Below, piece by piece: positions 35,842 through 48,100 of a stretch of DNA of 64,000 bases (position 1 is its first letter; each line of letters starts with the position of its first letter). The notes beneath the pieces are model-generated. The model was not told where the DNA came from. It saw only the letters and a list, made by a program, of their open reading frames with translations, and made no database searches. This DNA is from Paraphaeosphaeria minitans (lineage: Eukaryota > Ascomycota > Dothideomycetes > Pleosporales > Didymosphaeriaceae): assembly GCA_015832175.1 (NCBI GenBank), contig WJXW01000016.1, forward strand, positions 992,001 to 1,056,000, in the 5' to 3' direction. Both the position numbers and the translations under genes were made by a program.

Positions 35842-36153
35842 TGTCCATATAGTTTATCGTACAAATAGCACTGAGTAAAATAGGGGCCTACCTACCTATA
35901 GGGACCCGCACAAGGACCTACTACTTAGGTTAGCGCTAAGAGGTAGAGACTTTATAAGGTCTTGCCTACTTATAAGGACCTGCACAAGGACCCCCTGCTT
36001 AGGTTAGCGCTAAGAGGTAGAGACTTTATAAAGCCCTTAGTGCCCCTTTATACGATAGACTAGACGTAATTAATTGAACCTACTTTTTACTCTTTGTACA
36101 ATAGTATACTATTAACCCTTAAATGCTTAATTGCAGATTAAGCCAAACTAATA
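35842..36153 (+). repeat. 312-bp Copia LTR (5' LTR of C3)
   Basis: TGTCCATATAG to CCAAACTAATA. It contains the 74-bp tandem duplication centred on GGTTAGCGCTAAGAGGTAGAG. Confidence 0.92.
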
Positions 36154-36479
36154 CTAATTAGTGGTTAATTCTAATTAACTGCAAACTAGTAAGGTCTAAA
36201 GACGGAGCGCCCTATAAGCTAGATGCGTAGGCTCTATATTATTACCTTTACTAGAGATTAAATTTTGGATTGTATAATAAGTAGAAATAAAGCGTACATA
36301 TTTGTAAAGAGTCGCACGATCTAGTTTAAGCTATTCTATAGAAAAGAAAGGAGATAATACCTTTACTAGAGATTAAATTTTAGATTATACGATAAGTAGA
36401 AACAAAGTGCACATATCTATAAAGAGTTATATAATCTAGTCTAAGCTATTCTATAGAAAAGAAAGGAGATAGTAAGCAC

Positions 36480-38400
36480 ATTTACAACCCTAAAAAATAC
36501 ATCGCACGATTAAACTAGTGATAACTAAACGCAAATACGTTGCACGATTAAACTAGCGACAACTAAACGCAAACACGTTGCATGATTAAACCAGCGATAA
36601 CTAAACGCAGACACGTCGCACAACTAAGAAAGATAATAATAATATAGCCTTAAGACTAGGAGACTTCTTAAAAGAACTATAACCTAAAGACGTTGCGCAA
36701 TAATTAATACTGCCTCCTTAGTAGAAAGATAAAGCTAAAGTAATATAGCTTTAATAAGTAGAGGAAGCAATAAATATTAAGGCTATTACCTTAAGAGGAG
36801 AGATCGCACAAAAGTACTAGGTGGACAGAGTAAATCTACACAGCTACCTACCCTCTTCTCTAAAATAGCTAAACACTTATATAGTGTATATAATCGCGTA
36901 ATATTGCGTAAGCAGCTTTAAAGGTAAAGAGGTAATCTCTTCTTTTGCTAAAGATTTTAATAACTAGAAAGAGAGAACTTTTAATAAGGTTAGTTGTGTA
37001 GTAAAAAGAGAGCTTATTGCTTTTTTTATAAAGGAAGGCTTTGTTACTACTAATTCTATAATAAAGGACACTTATGTAAAGAAACTTTTTAAACTGTTAC
37101 AGCTTAACTATAAGCTACAGACCCTTTACACAATAACTTTGTAACTGTAACCTAAACTACTTCGCACGATCCTAATAATATAACCTACACTATCTATAGG
37201 TAATGTATATATATATAGAGCATAGCTAGGGCCTATCCCTATACGTGCGAGGATAGAGACACTATATATAGAGCTACACTAATAGTAGTAGCCTAAAACC
37301 TAGACTGCTTTTGCCTAATAAACTATATCGTACGAAGAGGCTAGACACTCCTAGTCTCCTTAATAACTAGGAGATTATGCTTATATCTAGCTAAACAAGA
37401 TTATTCTCTTTTAGAAGGCTTAGAGTAAAGAGAATAACTACACTAGTAGGCTGTATAATATTCTAGCAGACAAGGTAAAAGTCTTTAGAGAACTATACTA
37501 TAGGCTAGGCATACTATAGGACTAGTATATAAACATCTTTCTAGGAATCCTTTCTGATTGTGCGAGTACCTACTACCTACACAATATTAGACTAGGACTT
37601 CTATAGGATGAATTATACGATAGACTAAATAGGCACTTTAACACTAGTGTTAATTATAATTAGTACTAGACAGACTAGACTACTCTTACTTTTAAACGCT
37701 ATAAAAGGGATAATCTAGCTGCTATATCGCACGAGGCTCTAGAAGTAATAATTAATAAGCTTACCTTAGCCTAAAGGGCTCTTAGATAAGGCTTTAGTAG
37801 TAAACTATAACTACACACTACTATTATACGAGTATACTGTAGCTATTCTAACCTTAAATAAGCTATGTTTAACCCTAAAAATATAGTAAAAGGCTTACTT
37901 AGCGATCTTTGTGCGTCACTCTAAGTTACTAAAAATAGGAAAAAGTTATAGTTTCTCTAAAATAGTAAAGAGGTGTACTATACTAATTAACAATATAACA
38001 ATCTTAATTATATAAGAGGATCTAGTCTCTTTAGAGGTAGATTAACCTTTAGACTAAAAAGAAGGGGTAACTTTAGAAGTTTAAGCTCTTGCACAAAGTA
38101 GAAATGCTTTATATACTATAAAGAAGAATACTAGTCTACTAACTATCTACTAAGGGATACCTAGTAAGCTAGAAGGCAATATATATTGTTGTATACTAAC
38201 TTCTACGAACATAAACCCTCTACTATAGATGTATAAGCATATATCCTTAACTTTAAAGGAGAGCTAGAGGAAGAAGACTATCGCACGAAAGAGGAGAAAG
38301 ATAAATAAGACTAATAAAGTAATAAAGAAGAAGTATAGAAGGCTACCTTATACTTTACTTCTACTATATACCTTTATCGCACAACTAGGAGCGATCCTTC
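36480..38400 (+). pseudogene. Copia gag remnant in C3
   Basis: Leader and gag of the C family on the + strand, alignable with 51,700-53,520 of C4. It includes the decayed zinc-knuckle segment near 38,100-38,160. The frame then passes into the 3' leader with no protease, integrase or RT. Broken by TAG/TAA codons. Confidence 0.65.
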
Positions 38401-38728
38401 TATACCTGCTTACTAAGACCTAGCGCTAAGTATTGTATTACTTAACACCCCACCTTCTATTTACGTATAGGACACATGCCTAGAAAGAGCTTTATTACGC
38501 AATGCGACTCTACTACTGTGTAAAGGGGTAGAGTAAGAACTAAGCAGGTTAGCTGTTACTATTTATTTATACAAGAGTAGGTGCAAATAGGACCTCTACT
38601 ACACAGTAACACTGTATCTACCTTATAACCTGTTCTAATAGGGGAAGGCTAACTATATAGATAGAGAAGGATAGGAAAGGGAAAGTGTATAATAGATATA
38701 AGCTATTACATAAAAGAAAAGTTGCTAG

Positions 38729-39040
38729 TGTCTGTATAGTTTATCGTATAAATAGCACTAAGTGAAATAGGGGCCTGCCTACCTATAGGGACCCGCACAA
38801 GGACCCACTACTTAGGTTAGCGCTAAGAGGTAGAGACTTTATAAGGTCTTACCTACCTATAAGGACCTGCACAAGGACCCCCTGCTTAGGTTAGCGCTAA
38901 GAGGCAGAGACTTTATAAAGCCCTTAGTGCCCCTTTGTACGATAGACTAGACGTAATTAATTGAACCTACTTCTCACCCTTTACACGATAGTATACTATT
39001 AACCCTTAAATGCTTAATTGCAGATTGAGCCAAACCAACA
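38729..39040 (+). repeat. 312-bp Copia LTR (3' LTR of C3)
   Basis: TGTCTGTATAG to CCAAACCAACA. Same 74-bp tandem duplication as the 5' LTR. Confidence 0.92.
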
Positions 39041-41737
39041 ATTATAGTATTTAAATAATATTTTCTTTATACCCTAGTTAATCTATAGGTTGTGTATTAT
39101 TAACTAAAATAATCCTAAGACTAACTTATGCTTAAATCTTAGTAAAATATCTAAAGTAAATTCCTCTCTATGTCCTTAGACTATTATTGTGGTAGTAACC
39201 TCTTAGTATATCTAAGGTGTCTTAGGCATTAGGGATCTATTTATAATATAGATAATATAGGGTACTTCTTTCTCTAATATTATAAGCCCTGCTTGTCTTA
39301 CTATCTAATAAAATATAAAGTTCCTTCCTACTTCTAAGTCTATAAGAGCTTAAGCCTATATTCTTTTAAGCTATACTAGTAGCTTAACTAATACTATACT
39401 TACTATAGCATTTAATTTAATAAAGGCGTTTTCTTATCTAAGTTTAGGCCTAAAAAAGATATCTATTTATATAGGTTATACTTAAGTTCTAGTGCCTAGT
39501 ATACGTTTCTAAGCATCTGCTTCTATTATTATTCTTAAGTATATAGTTTATATAGATTATCTTCTTCTTTCTATAAGGATGTTTTGCTATTTTTCCTTAT
39601 ATAGTCTTTACTATTCCTATGTACTAGTTAAATTAGTAGTTCTATTATTACTTCTTACGTAGGGCAGTTTATAAAGCTGTCTAAACGTTTAGCTATATAG
39701 TAGTATTTATAGTCTTAGTTTAGACACGTGTACTAGTATAGTTATATATAGTCTTTATTAATAAGTATATTATAGTATTTATTGCCCTTTAGCGTAAGAT
39801 AAGGAAAGTATTTTACTTATTATTTATTCTAGAGGTGTTTATTATAAGCTGCGATAGAATAGTCTATCTATATTTATCTATAGCGCAGTTTCTTTCTAGG
39901 TTATTTCTTATTCTCCTTTTTCTCTATCTTGTGTTATGCGTATATTAGTTCTTCGCAATGCGTCTATATATTAAATTAGTGTATAAGATTTTAGTAGTCT
40001 AGGTAGTACTTTAGTATGTAGTCTAATTCCTTATTTTTATAGGATTGTATCCCTTTTAGTGCCTAGTAGGGTTCTATATAGTCCTAAACATTTAGTTTAT
40101 ACTTAGGTAATATAGGGTTGTCTTCTTCCTACCTATTTTATAGGTAAGGAGTAGGAGATCTTAGTATCTCTTCTACGTCTTCTACGTTGTGGTATATATT
40201 AGAGTTGTCTTCTAGATCTTTGTATAATTATAAGTTAGGTAAATCTAATTACTTACTTTATTCTAGTATAACGCGTTAGTAACTAAATAGCGTTATAATA
40301 ACTTCCTATTCTTTATTAGGTTCTTAGTCCTTAATAGTTAGTATATTTAACTTAGTTTAATAGACTTTATTCTTTAATCTATAGTTTCTAGCTATATAGC
40401 CTAGTTTACTACATATAAAGGATTTATAGGTCTTAGTTATTAGTTATTAACTTCTATTAGAGACGCGTTTATTAAACTACTTAAGGCCTATTTTTCCTCC
40501 TTTTCCTTTGCTTATATAGTTAAACTAGATATCTTTTATTAGTTTATATCTCTAGTAGTTCCTTAGCTATTGCTTTTAAACAATTCTAATAGGGTACTTA
40601 TAAACCACTTTTACTAGTTATCTAAAGCTTATTACCCTAGGGTTTTAGTAGAGCTTCTATTATAGTAAAAACTATTCTTTATTAATTCTAATAGTTTCTT
40701 TATATAGTTCTTTAAGGTTAGTAATTTGCGCACTACTACGCAGGAGTTCTTTATATAGTTTCTATTTAAGTCTTTGTTTATACATATTCTAAAGAGATTT
40801 ATTGTCCTAGTTAAGTTACATAGTGTATCTACGAAACTTAGCTATATACTTAGCTACTAATTATTTCTAAGTTATAGTCTAAATCTTTACTTTTGTAATA
40901 GAGTCCTTATTAGTAATCCTAAAGAGTTATTTAAGGTATTTCTTAAAGTTATTATAATCTTTAATAATATTAACTGCATTAGCGTGTTTATTTACGTAAT
41001 TATTATTATTATTATTGTGGTCTATTCCTAGATACTTTTTAAGGTAAAGATAAATCTATAATCCTATATCTCCTTATATATATATTGCTGTAAAGATAAC
41101 CTTTTTCTTATCTTTAAAGGGTTTATCTAAGTTAAAGAAGTAGAGGTCTAACTAGAGAATTTAGACACTAGTTTAAGATTGTTTACTAAAGTAGAGATTA
41201 GGTTTGTGCGCCTTACTACTATTCTTTATAGGAGTAATCTTAGTAGCACCTAAAGCTGTAGAAGAGATAAGAGTTTATAAAGTACTTATATTAAGGGTGT
41301 TTAAGATGTTAAATCTAATAGAGTAGCTAGTCCTAAAGGGTTAAAGTTAGTTCTTAGGCAGGAGTACTTACAGAAGGTAGAAGGTCTTGTTAATATAATA
41401 GTATCTTACGAAGTGTAATAAGTTAATAATTTAGTCCACTAGAATCCAAATAATAGATTAATAAATAGATTAAACACAAGTATAGAGAGTTTATCCTTAC
41501 GTTTCTATATACTAAGTAAAGGCCGCTTTATAGGGAGCGCTCTGTGGAGAGCGCTCTATAGAGAGCAGTTATATGTAGTATACTCTAGTACAAAGTAATT
41601 AAGCGCTCTATAGAAAGCAGTTATATAACTTCTTTATTTAAGGCGTAGCTAGTATTAAATCCCTGCTTAACCCCTACTACGCGTCCACTAGGTACAAAAC
41701 CGGCTTCCCGCTATTATGTGGATTTTAGATCCTAACA
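39041..41737 (-). mobile_element. Gypsy G4, piece 3: protease, gag and 5' LTR
   Basis: Minus-strand continuation after C3: protease region (about 39,300-39,400), gag with CCHC remnant (about 40,380-40,420) and the family leader, ending in a 431-bp LTR of type B (41307-41737). Its right flank is G1 at the gag-pol boundary. Together with pieces 1 and 2 it makes a Gypsy element whose 3' third was deleted. Confidence 0.85.
41307..41737 (-). repeat. 5' LTR of Gypsy G4 (type B U3)
   Basis: 431 bp; on the plus strand TGTTAAATCT to GATCCTAACA. It has the GGGAGCGCTCT units of the type B U3 at about 41,535-41,570. Confidence 0.9.
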
Positions 41738-44099
41738 CCCTTACCTTACTAAGAGAGTATAGGAAATAGATATATATATTTATAGAAAAGGAAGGAAAAG
41801 CAAACCTACTAGAATATTAACCCTAGGATTTTATAATAGACCTAGAAGAAGGAAAGACGCCACCCTTTAGACTACTATATAGTAAGAAAGAAGAAGAACT
41901 CCTTAAAGAACATAATTTTATTAAGATAAACTTTAAAACAAAATATATATAACTATTAAAGTTACTAGTAGTAAGCCCATTTATGTTTATTAAGAAAAAG
42001 AATAGATTAGACAGACTATATGTTAACTACTAATAACTTAATAACATAATAATAAAGAACTAATATCTACTACTAAATATTATAGAGCTACAAGATTAAC
42101 TATCTTAAGCTAAGATATTTATAATAATAAATCTAAGAGACAGTTACTACCTTATACAAATTAAGAAAGGTAAAGAATAGAAAACAGTATTTTAATCACG
42201 CTATAGACTATTTAAATATAAAGTTATGCTATTTAAACTTATAAACGCACTAGTAGCTTTTATAGCACTTATTAATAATATACTCTGTAAATATCTAGAC
42301 ATATTTGTTATCGCGTATATAGATAATATCCTTGTCTTTTCTAAAAACAAATTAGACTATACTAAGCATGTACAGACAGTACTAGAAGCACTAAACAAAG
42401 TATACCTTTATATTAAACTTAAGAAATATAAGTAACGTTAAATAACTTAAATTCTTAGGACATATTATTACTATAGAAGGAATTAAGATAGCACTAAGTA
42501 AAGTTAAATATATTAAGAACTAGCTAATACTAAAGACAGCTAAGAATATCTAAGAATTCTTAGAATTCTATAGATTTAACTAACAATTTATCTAAAATCA
42601 TGTAAAGGTTATAATACCCTTAATAAATCTTATAAAAAAAACATACCCTTTAAATAGATAAATAAGTGCGGAATGTTATTCTAACTCCTTAAGATAGTAT
42701 GTATTATAGAACTTATCTTTATTTATTTTAGAAGCGATAAACTACTACGCTTTAAAATAGACGCTAGTAATCTTACGCTAGGCGCCTACGCTAAATAAAC
42801 ACATAATAGTAAATAACACCTAATTACCTATTACTTATATAAATTTAATAACGCCAAAACATAATATAATATATATAATAAAGAACTCTACGCTATTATT
42901 AAAGCCTTAAAGCACTAAAGGATTTACGTACTTAGCTACTTAATACTAGAAATCTATATAGATTATAAGAACCTTTTAAGGTTCATAATAATAAAAGAAC
43001 TTACGCCATAATAATAAAAATAGTTACAGACTACTAGGCAGTATAAGTTAAAAATTATTTATATAGCTAGAAAAGAAAATGGCAGAGTAAACGCTCTTAG
43101 CTAATAAAGTAATTTAGTAGGAGAAAAAGTAAAAACTTTCTCTATAATTCTTCGCAAAGCTAAAGATAGATCTCTAGAACTAACAGTAGAACTAAAGTAA
43201 CTTTTAGTAATTAACTAAGAAGTTCTAGAACATCTATAGACTAAGATTATCTAACAATACCATAATAACCCTATGTACAGACACCTAGGCATCACAAAGA
43301 TAATAGAACTTATCTAAAAGAATTACACTTTAAAGGAATTAAGGAAGCTATAATAACTTATATCTATAAATATACAGAATACTAGAGAAATAAACACAGT
43401 ATATATTTTAAATATAGAGAGATGTAAGCAATTAGAATACTAATAGCACTATAGAAAGATATCGCTATAGATTTTGTTATAGGAATTCTAAACTCTAAGG
43501 ATCTAATAATAGGAATTAAATACAATAGTATACTAGTAGTAGTCTACTAACTAACTAAGTATATTAAGCTTATTCTATGCCTTGAAAAAATAACAGCAAA
43601 GAAACTTGCTTTTTTTATTTTAGACTAACTAATTAAACACCACAAAATCCTAAAAATAATTATTAGCGATAGAGATAAGCTCTTTACGTTAAATTATTAA
43701 ATAACGCTTATAGCACTACTTAGAATAAAATAAAAGCTATTAACGGCTTACTAGCTATAAATAGACAGATAGATAGAACGTACGAACTAAACTATAGAAA
43801 CGTACCTACGTATCTACTATAATAGTTAGAAGAATAACTCGGTTTTATTACTACCTATAGCACAGTTAGCCTATAATAATAAAGTATTAGTAGTATTAGG
43901 ACATACACTATTCTATATAAACTATAGAAAACACCTATATCTCTTTAATTAACAATTTCCTACGATAAATAAAGCAAAAGAAGCTATAGATATAGTAGAA
44001 AATAAAAAAAGAATATCCTAATAACTCTAAGAGAATCTTAAAAAAGCTTAGTAGTAATTAATTTTATACTAAAACTAAAAACGAAAAATAGCACCTTAA
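41738..44099 (+). mobile_element. Gypsy G1, piece 3: RT, RNase H, integrase
   Basis: Plus-strand pol of G1 from just before RT (matches G6 from about 62,226) to the middle of integrase. It contains a 210-bp open stretch (42226-42435) with INNILCKYLDIFVIAYIDNI, where the YxDD motif is YIDN. It ends at CTTAA (44095-44099), the target site of G5, and resumes at 50817. Confidence 0.85.
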
Positions 44100-44555
44100 T
44101 GTTAAATCTAAGAGGGTAGCTAGTCCTAAAGGGTTAAGGTTAGTTCTTAGGCAGGAGTACTTACAGAAGGTAGAAGGTCTTATTAATATAATAGTATCTT
44201 GCGAAGTGTAATAAGTTAATAATTTAGTCTACTAGAATCTAAATAATAAATTAATAAACAGATTAAATATAAGTATAAGAAGCTTATTCTTGCGTTTCTA
44301 TATACTAAGTAGTCCTATACGTCCTAGAATCCCATACATCCTAGAGTCTTATACGTCCCAGAGTCCTATATGTCCTAGAGTCCTATGCAGGCGAGTTCCA
44401 CGCGTTCTAGAGTTCTTATACAGGTAAGGCCTGTACAGTCCTTAGGACCCTTAGGACCCGTGACCTATTATCTAACTACTTAGTTAGCTAACTCTAGTAG
44501 ACTAGTAGTTTAATAAGCTTACGCCCTACTACTTACGCACAGCTAGATTCTAATA
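44100..44555 (-). repeat. 3' LTR of Gypsy G5 (type C U3)
   Basis: 456 bp, TGTTAAATCT to GATTCTAATA on the plus strand. U3 has a tandem array of a 17-bp unit of the form TCCTATACGTCCTAGAG at about 44,312-44,390. Confidence 0.92.
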
Positions 44556-44639
44556 TTATTTTCCCCCTCTAAGCTTAATGTCCTTATAAGTTAACTACTT
44601 ATAAAGTTATTATCTTATTCTATCTAATATCGCTATAGT

Positions 44640-45146
44640 TAAGCTAATTATTTTAAAAAAGACTATATTTTTATAATAGTTACCTATTTGTACTACGCTA
44701 AGAAGAAATATACTTATTATCTTTGTTCTTTACACTCTTAGTATACTAACTACGTTAGATAAGGGAACTAGAAGTGCAAGCCTAAAGAGATCCCTTTACT
44801 AGATTATTTAAAAATAGATGCTAAAATAGAGAGGTTAGAAAAGTTAGAGGCTAAAGAAGAGGTAAAGCTCTATATTAAAGAAGAGCTAGCTAAGGTAGCT
44901 CTCTTTTACACCTATTAGGCGTAAGAGAAAATAGCGCGCTTATATAATTAGTAAAAGAAATTACGTTAGAAAAAGTAAGAATTATTTAATTATAGTATAA
45001 GTACTATAGACAAGTTAGAAGCGCTTAAGGCGTAGGAGAAGTTAGTATAGGCTACTATATTAATAAATCCTAACGCGCTGTTAGGCGCTAAGGTAATTAA
45101 TTAATCTATTTTATAGGCTAGCCCCTATGCTAGTAGTAATTCCTAG
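44640..45146 (+). pseudogene. Antisense accessory ORF of Gypsy G5 (Cys-containing, coiled-coil)
   Basis: Opposite to gag-pol, a frame ends at TAG 45144-45146 and runs back to about 44,640 with only TAG/TAA breaks. It has a Tyr/Cys-rich N part (YYAKKKYTYYLCSLHS, many Tyr likely former Cys by RIP) followed by a coiled coil (DAKIERLEKLEAKEEVKLYI, then ATILINPNALLGAKV near the end). Same place and general plan as the G2 ORF, but the sequence is not alignable by eye. Upstream start unclear; a frame shift is possible. Confidence 0.55.
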
Positions 45147-45149
45147 GTG

Positions 45150-48100
45150 CGTCCTAGTTATTTCTAGTAGAATTCCTTAATCTTTTACTAACAGTTTCCT
45201 AGATTGTTTTTTAGTTCCTAGGTGTTTTTGCTATATAAGTAACCTTTCTACTTAACAAAATACGTGCTGTTATACTAATTGTATTTTAGAATTCTTTTAA
45301 CCTTAAATTTATTTTCTTCCTTAGTCTAGTGGTAGAAGGTGGTTTTAACTAGTGTATTAGGGTCTGCTAGTTCTAGTAGTAATACGTGAAATACTAGGTG
45401 TATTTTTGCATCTAGCGGTAGTTCTAACTTATAGTTTACTAGTAATATTTGCTTAGAAATATAAAATAGTCTAACTTTAATATAATTTAGTTTCTTGTGT
45501 TTCTTCTTCTAAGTTTAAAGGTTCTTTATAAGTAGATATACTTTATCCCCCTTCTTTAGCTAAAGTGCTATTTTTTATTTTTAGTTTTAGTATAAAATTA
45601 ATTGCTACTAAGCTTTCTTAAGATTCTCTTAGAGTTATTAGTGTATTTTCTTTATATTTTCTGCTATATCTATAGCTTCTTTTGCTTTAATTGTCGTAGG
45701 AAATTATTAGTTAAAGAGATGTGGGTGTCTTCTATAGTTTACATAGAATAGTGTATGTCCTAATACTGCTAATACTTTATTATTATAGGCTAACTGTGCT
45801 ATAGGTAGTAGTAAAACCTAGTTATTTTTCTAACTGTTACAGTAGATGCGTAGGTACGTTTCTATAGTTTAGTTTGTACGTTCTATCTATCTGTCTATTT
45901 GTGGATAGTAAGCTATTAATAATTTTTGTTTTATTCTAAGTAATACTATAAGTGTTGTCTAATAATTTAATGTAAAGAGCTTATCTCTATTACTAATAAT
46001 TATTTTTAGGATTCTGTGGTATCTAATTAGTTAGTCTAAGATAAGAAAAGCGAGTTTCTTTACCGTTATTCTTTTAAGGCATAGAATAAGCTTAATATAC
46101 TTAGTTAGTTAGTAGACTACTACTAGTATACTATTGTATTTAATTCCTATTATTAGATCCTTAGAGTTTAGAATTCCTATAACAAAATCTATAGTAATAT
46201 CTTCCTATAGTGCTGTTAGTATTCTAATTACTTATATCTCTCTATATTTAAGATATATACTGTGTTTATTTCTTTAGCATTCTACACATTTATAGATATA
46301 AGTTATTATAGCTTCCTTAATTCCTTTAAAAGTGTAATTCCTTTAGATAAGTTCTATTGTCTTTATAATGCCTAGGTGTCTATACATAGGGTTATTATAG
46401 TATTATTAGATAATCTTAGTTTATAGATGTTCTAGAACTTTTTAGTTAATTACTAAAAGTTAATTTAGTTTCGCTATTAGTTCTAGAGATCTATCTTTGG
46501 CTTTACAAAGGATTATAGAGAAGGTTTTTACCTTTTCTCCTACTAGATTACTTTGTTAGCTAAGAGCGTCTACTCTACTATTTTTTTTTCTAGCTATATA
46601 AATAATTTTAAACTTATACTACCTAGTAGTCTGTAACTATCTTTATTATTATGGCGTAAGTTCTTTTATTGTTGTAAACCTTAAAAGGTTCTTATAATTT
46701 ATATAGATTTCTAGCGTTAAGTAACTAAGTGTATAAATCCTCTAGTGCTTTAAGGCTTTAATAATAGCGTAGAGTTTCTTATTATATATATCGTATTGTG
46801 TTTCAGCGTTATTAAATTTGTATAAGTAATAGGCAATTAGGTGCTATTTACTATTATATTCTTATTTAGCGTGGGCGCCTAGCGTAAGATTGCTAGCGTC
46901 TATTTTAAAGCGTAGTGGTTTATCGCTTCTAAAATAAATAAGGACAGGTTCTATAATACATACTGTCTTAAGAAGTTAAAATAACATTCTACACTTATCT
47001 ATCTATTTAAAGGGTACGTCCTTCTTTATAAAATTTATTAAAGGTATTATAACCTTTACGTAATCTTGGATAAATTATTAGTTAAATCTACAGAATCCTA
47101 AGAATTCTTAGATATTCTTAGCTATCTTTAGTATTAGCTAGTTCTTAATATATTTAACTTTACTTAGTGCTATCTTAATTCCTTCTATAGTAATAATGTG
47201 TCCTAGGAATTTAAGTTATTTAACGTTAAACTTACATTTCTTAAGTTTAATATAAAGGTATACTTTGTCTAGTGCTTCTAGTACTATCTATACATACTTA
47301 GTGTAGTCTAATTTGTTTTTAGAAAAGACAAGGATATTGTCTATATACGCAATAACAAATATGTCTAGATATTTATAGAGTACGTTGTTAATAAGTGCTA
47401 TAAAAGCTACTAGTGCATTTGTAAGTCTAAAAGGTATAACTTTATATTTAAATAGTTTATAGCGTAATTAAAATACTATTTTCTATTCTTTACCTTTCTT
47501 AATTTATATAAGGTAGTAACTGTCTCTTAGATCCATTATTATAAATATCTTGGCTTAAGATAGTTAATCTCGTAACTCTATAATATTTAGTAGTAGATAT
47601 TAGTTCTTTATTATTATATTATTAAGTTATTAGTAGTTAACGTATAGTCTATCTAATCTATCCTTTTTCTTAATAAATATAAAAGGGCTTACTGCTAGTA
47701 ACTTTAATAGTTATATATATCCTTTCTTAAGGTTTATTTTAATAAAATCACGTTCTTTAAGGAGTTTTTCTTCTATCTTACTATATAGTAGTCTAAAGGG
47801 TAGCGTCTTCCCTTCTTCTAGGTCTATTATAAGATCCTAGGGTTAATATTCTAGTAGGTTTGCTTTTCCTTCCTTTTCTATAAATATATACGTCTATTTC
47901 CTGTACTCTCTTAGTAAGGTAAGGGGTGTGCTATTATCCTCCTTCTTACACTTCTTAATCTAGTAGTTCCTACTAGTGTTTACTAAGGTGTGCTTCTATT
48001 TTTTAACTATCTATTGCAGTATTATATTATTAATAACTCCCTTATCTACTATTGTTTTTAATTAATGCGAAGGCTTTACTTATAATATATAATTATAGTG

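Larger units (their letters stand above)
35842..39040 (+). mobile_element. Copia derivative C3 (gag-only, non-autonomous)
   Basis: 3,199-bp element with two 312-bp LTRs and a perfect ATTAT duplication (35837-35841, 39041-39045). Compared with the full-length C4 it lacks pol: gag is joined near 38,375-38,395 directly to the terminal leader. The inner part has tandem leader repeats (about 115 bp twice at 36,240-36,470; a 38-bp unit about three times at 36,500-36,615). Because its ends are intact and it has a target duplication, it moved as this short form, presumably by enzymes from a full-length relative. Confidence 0.88.
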
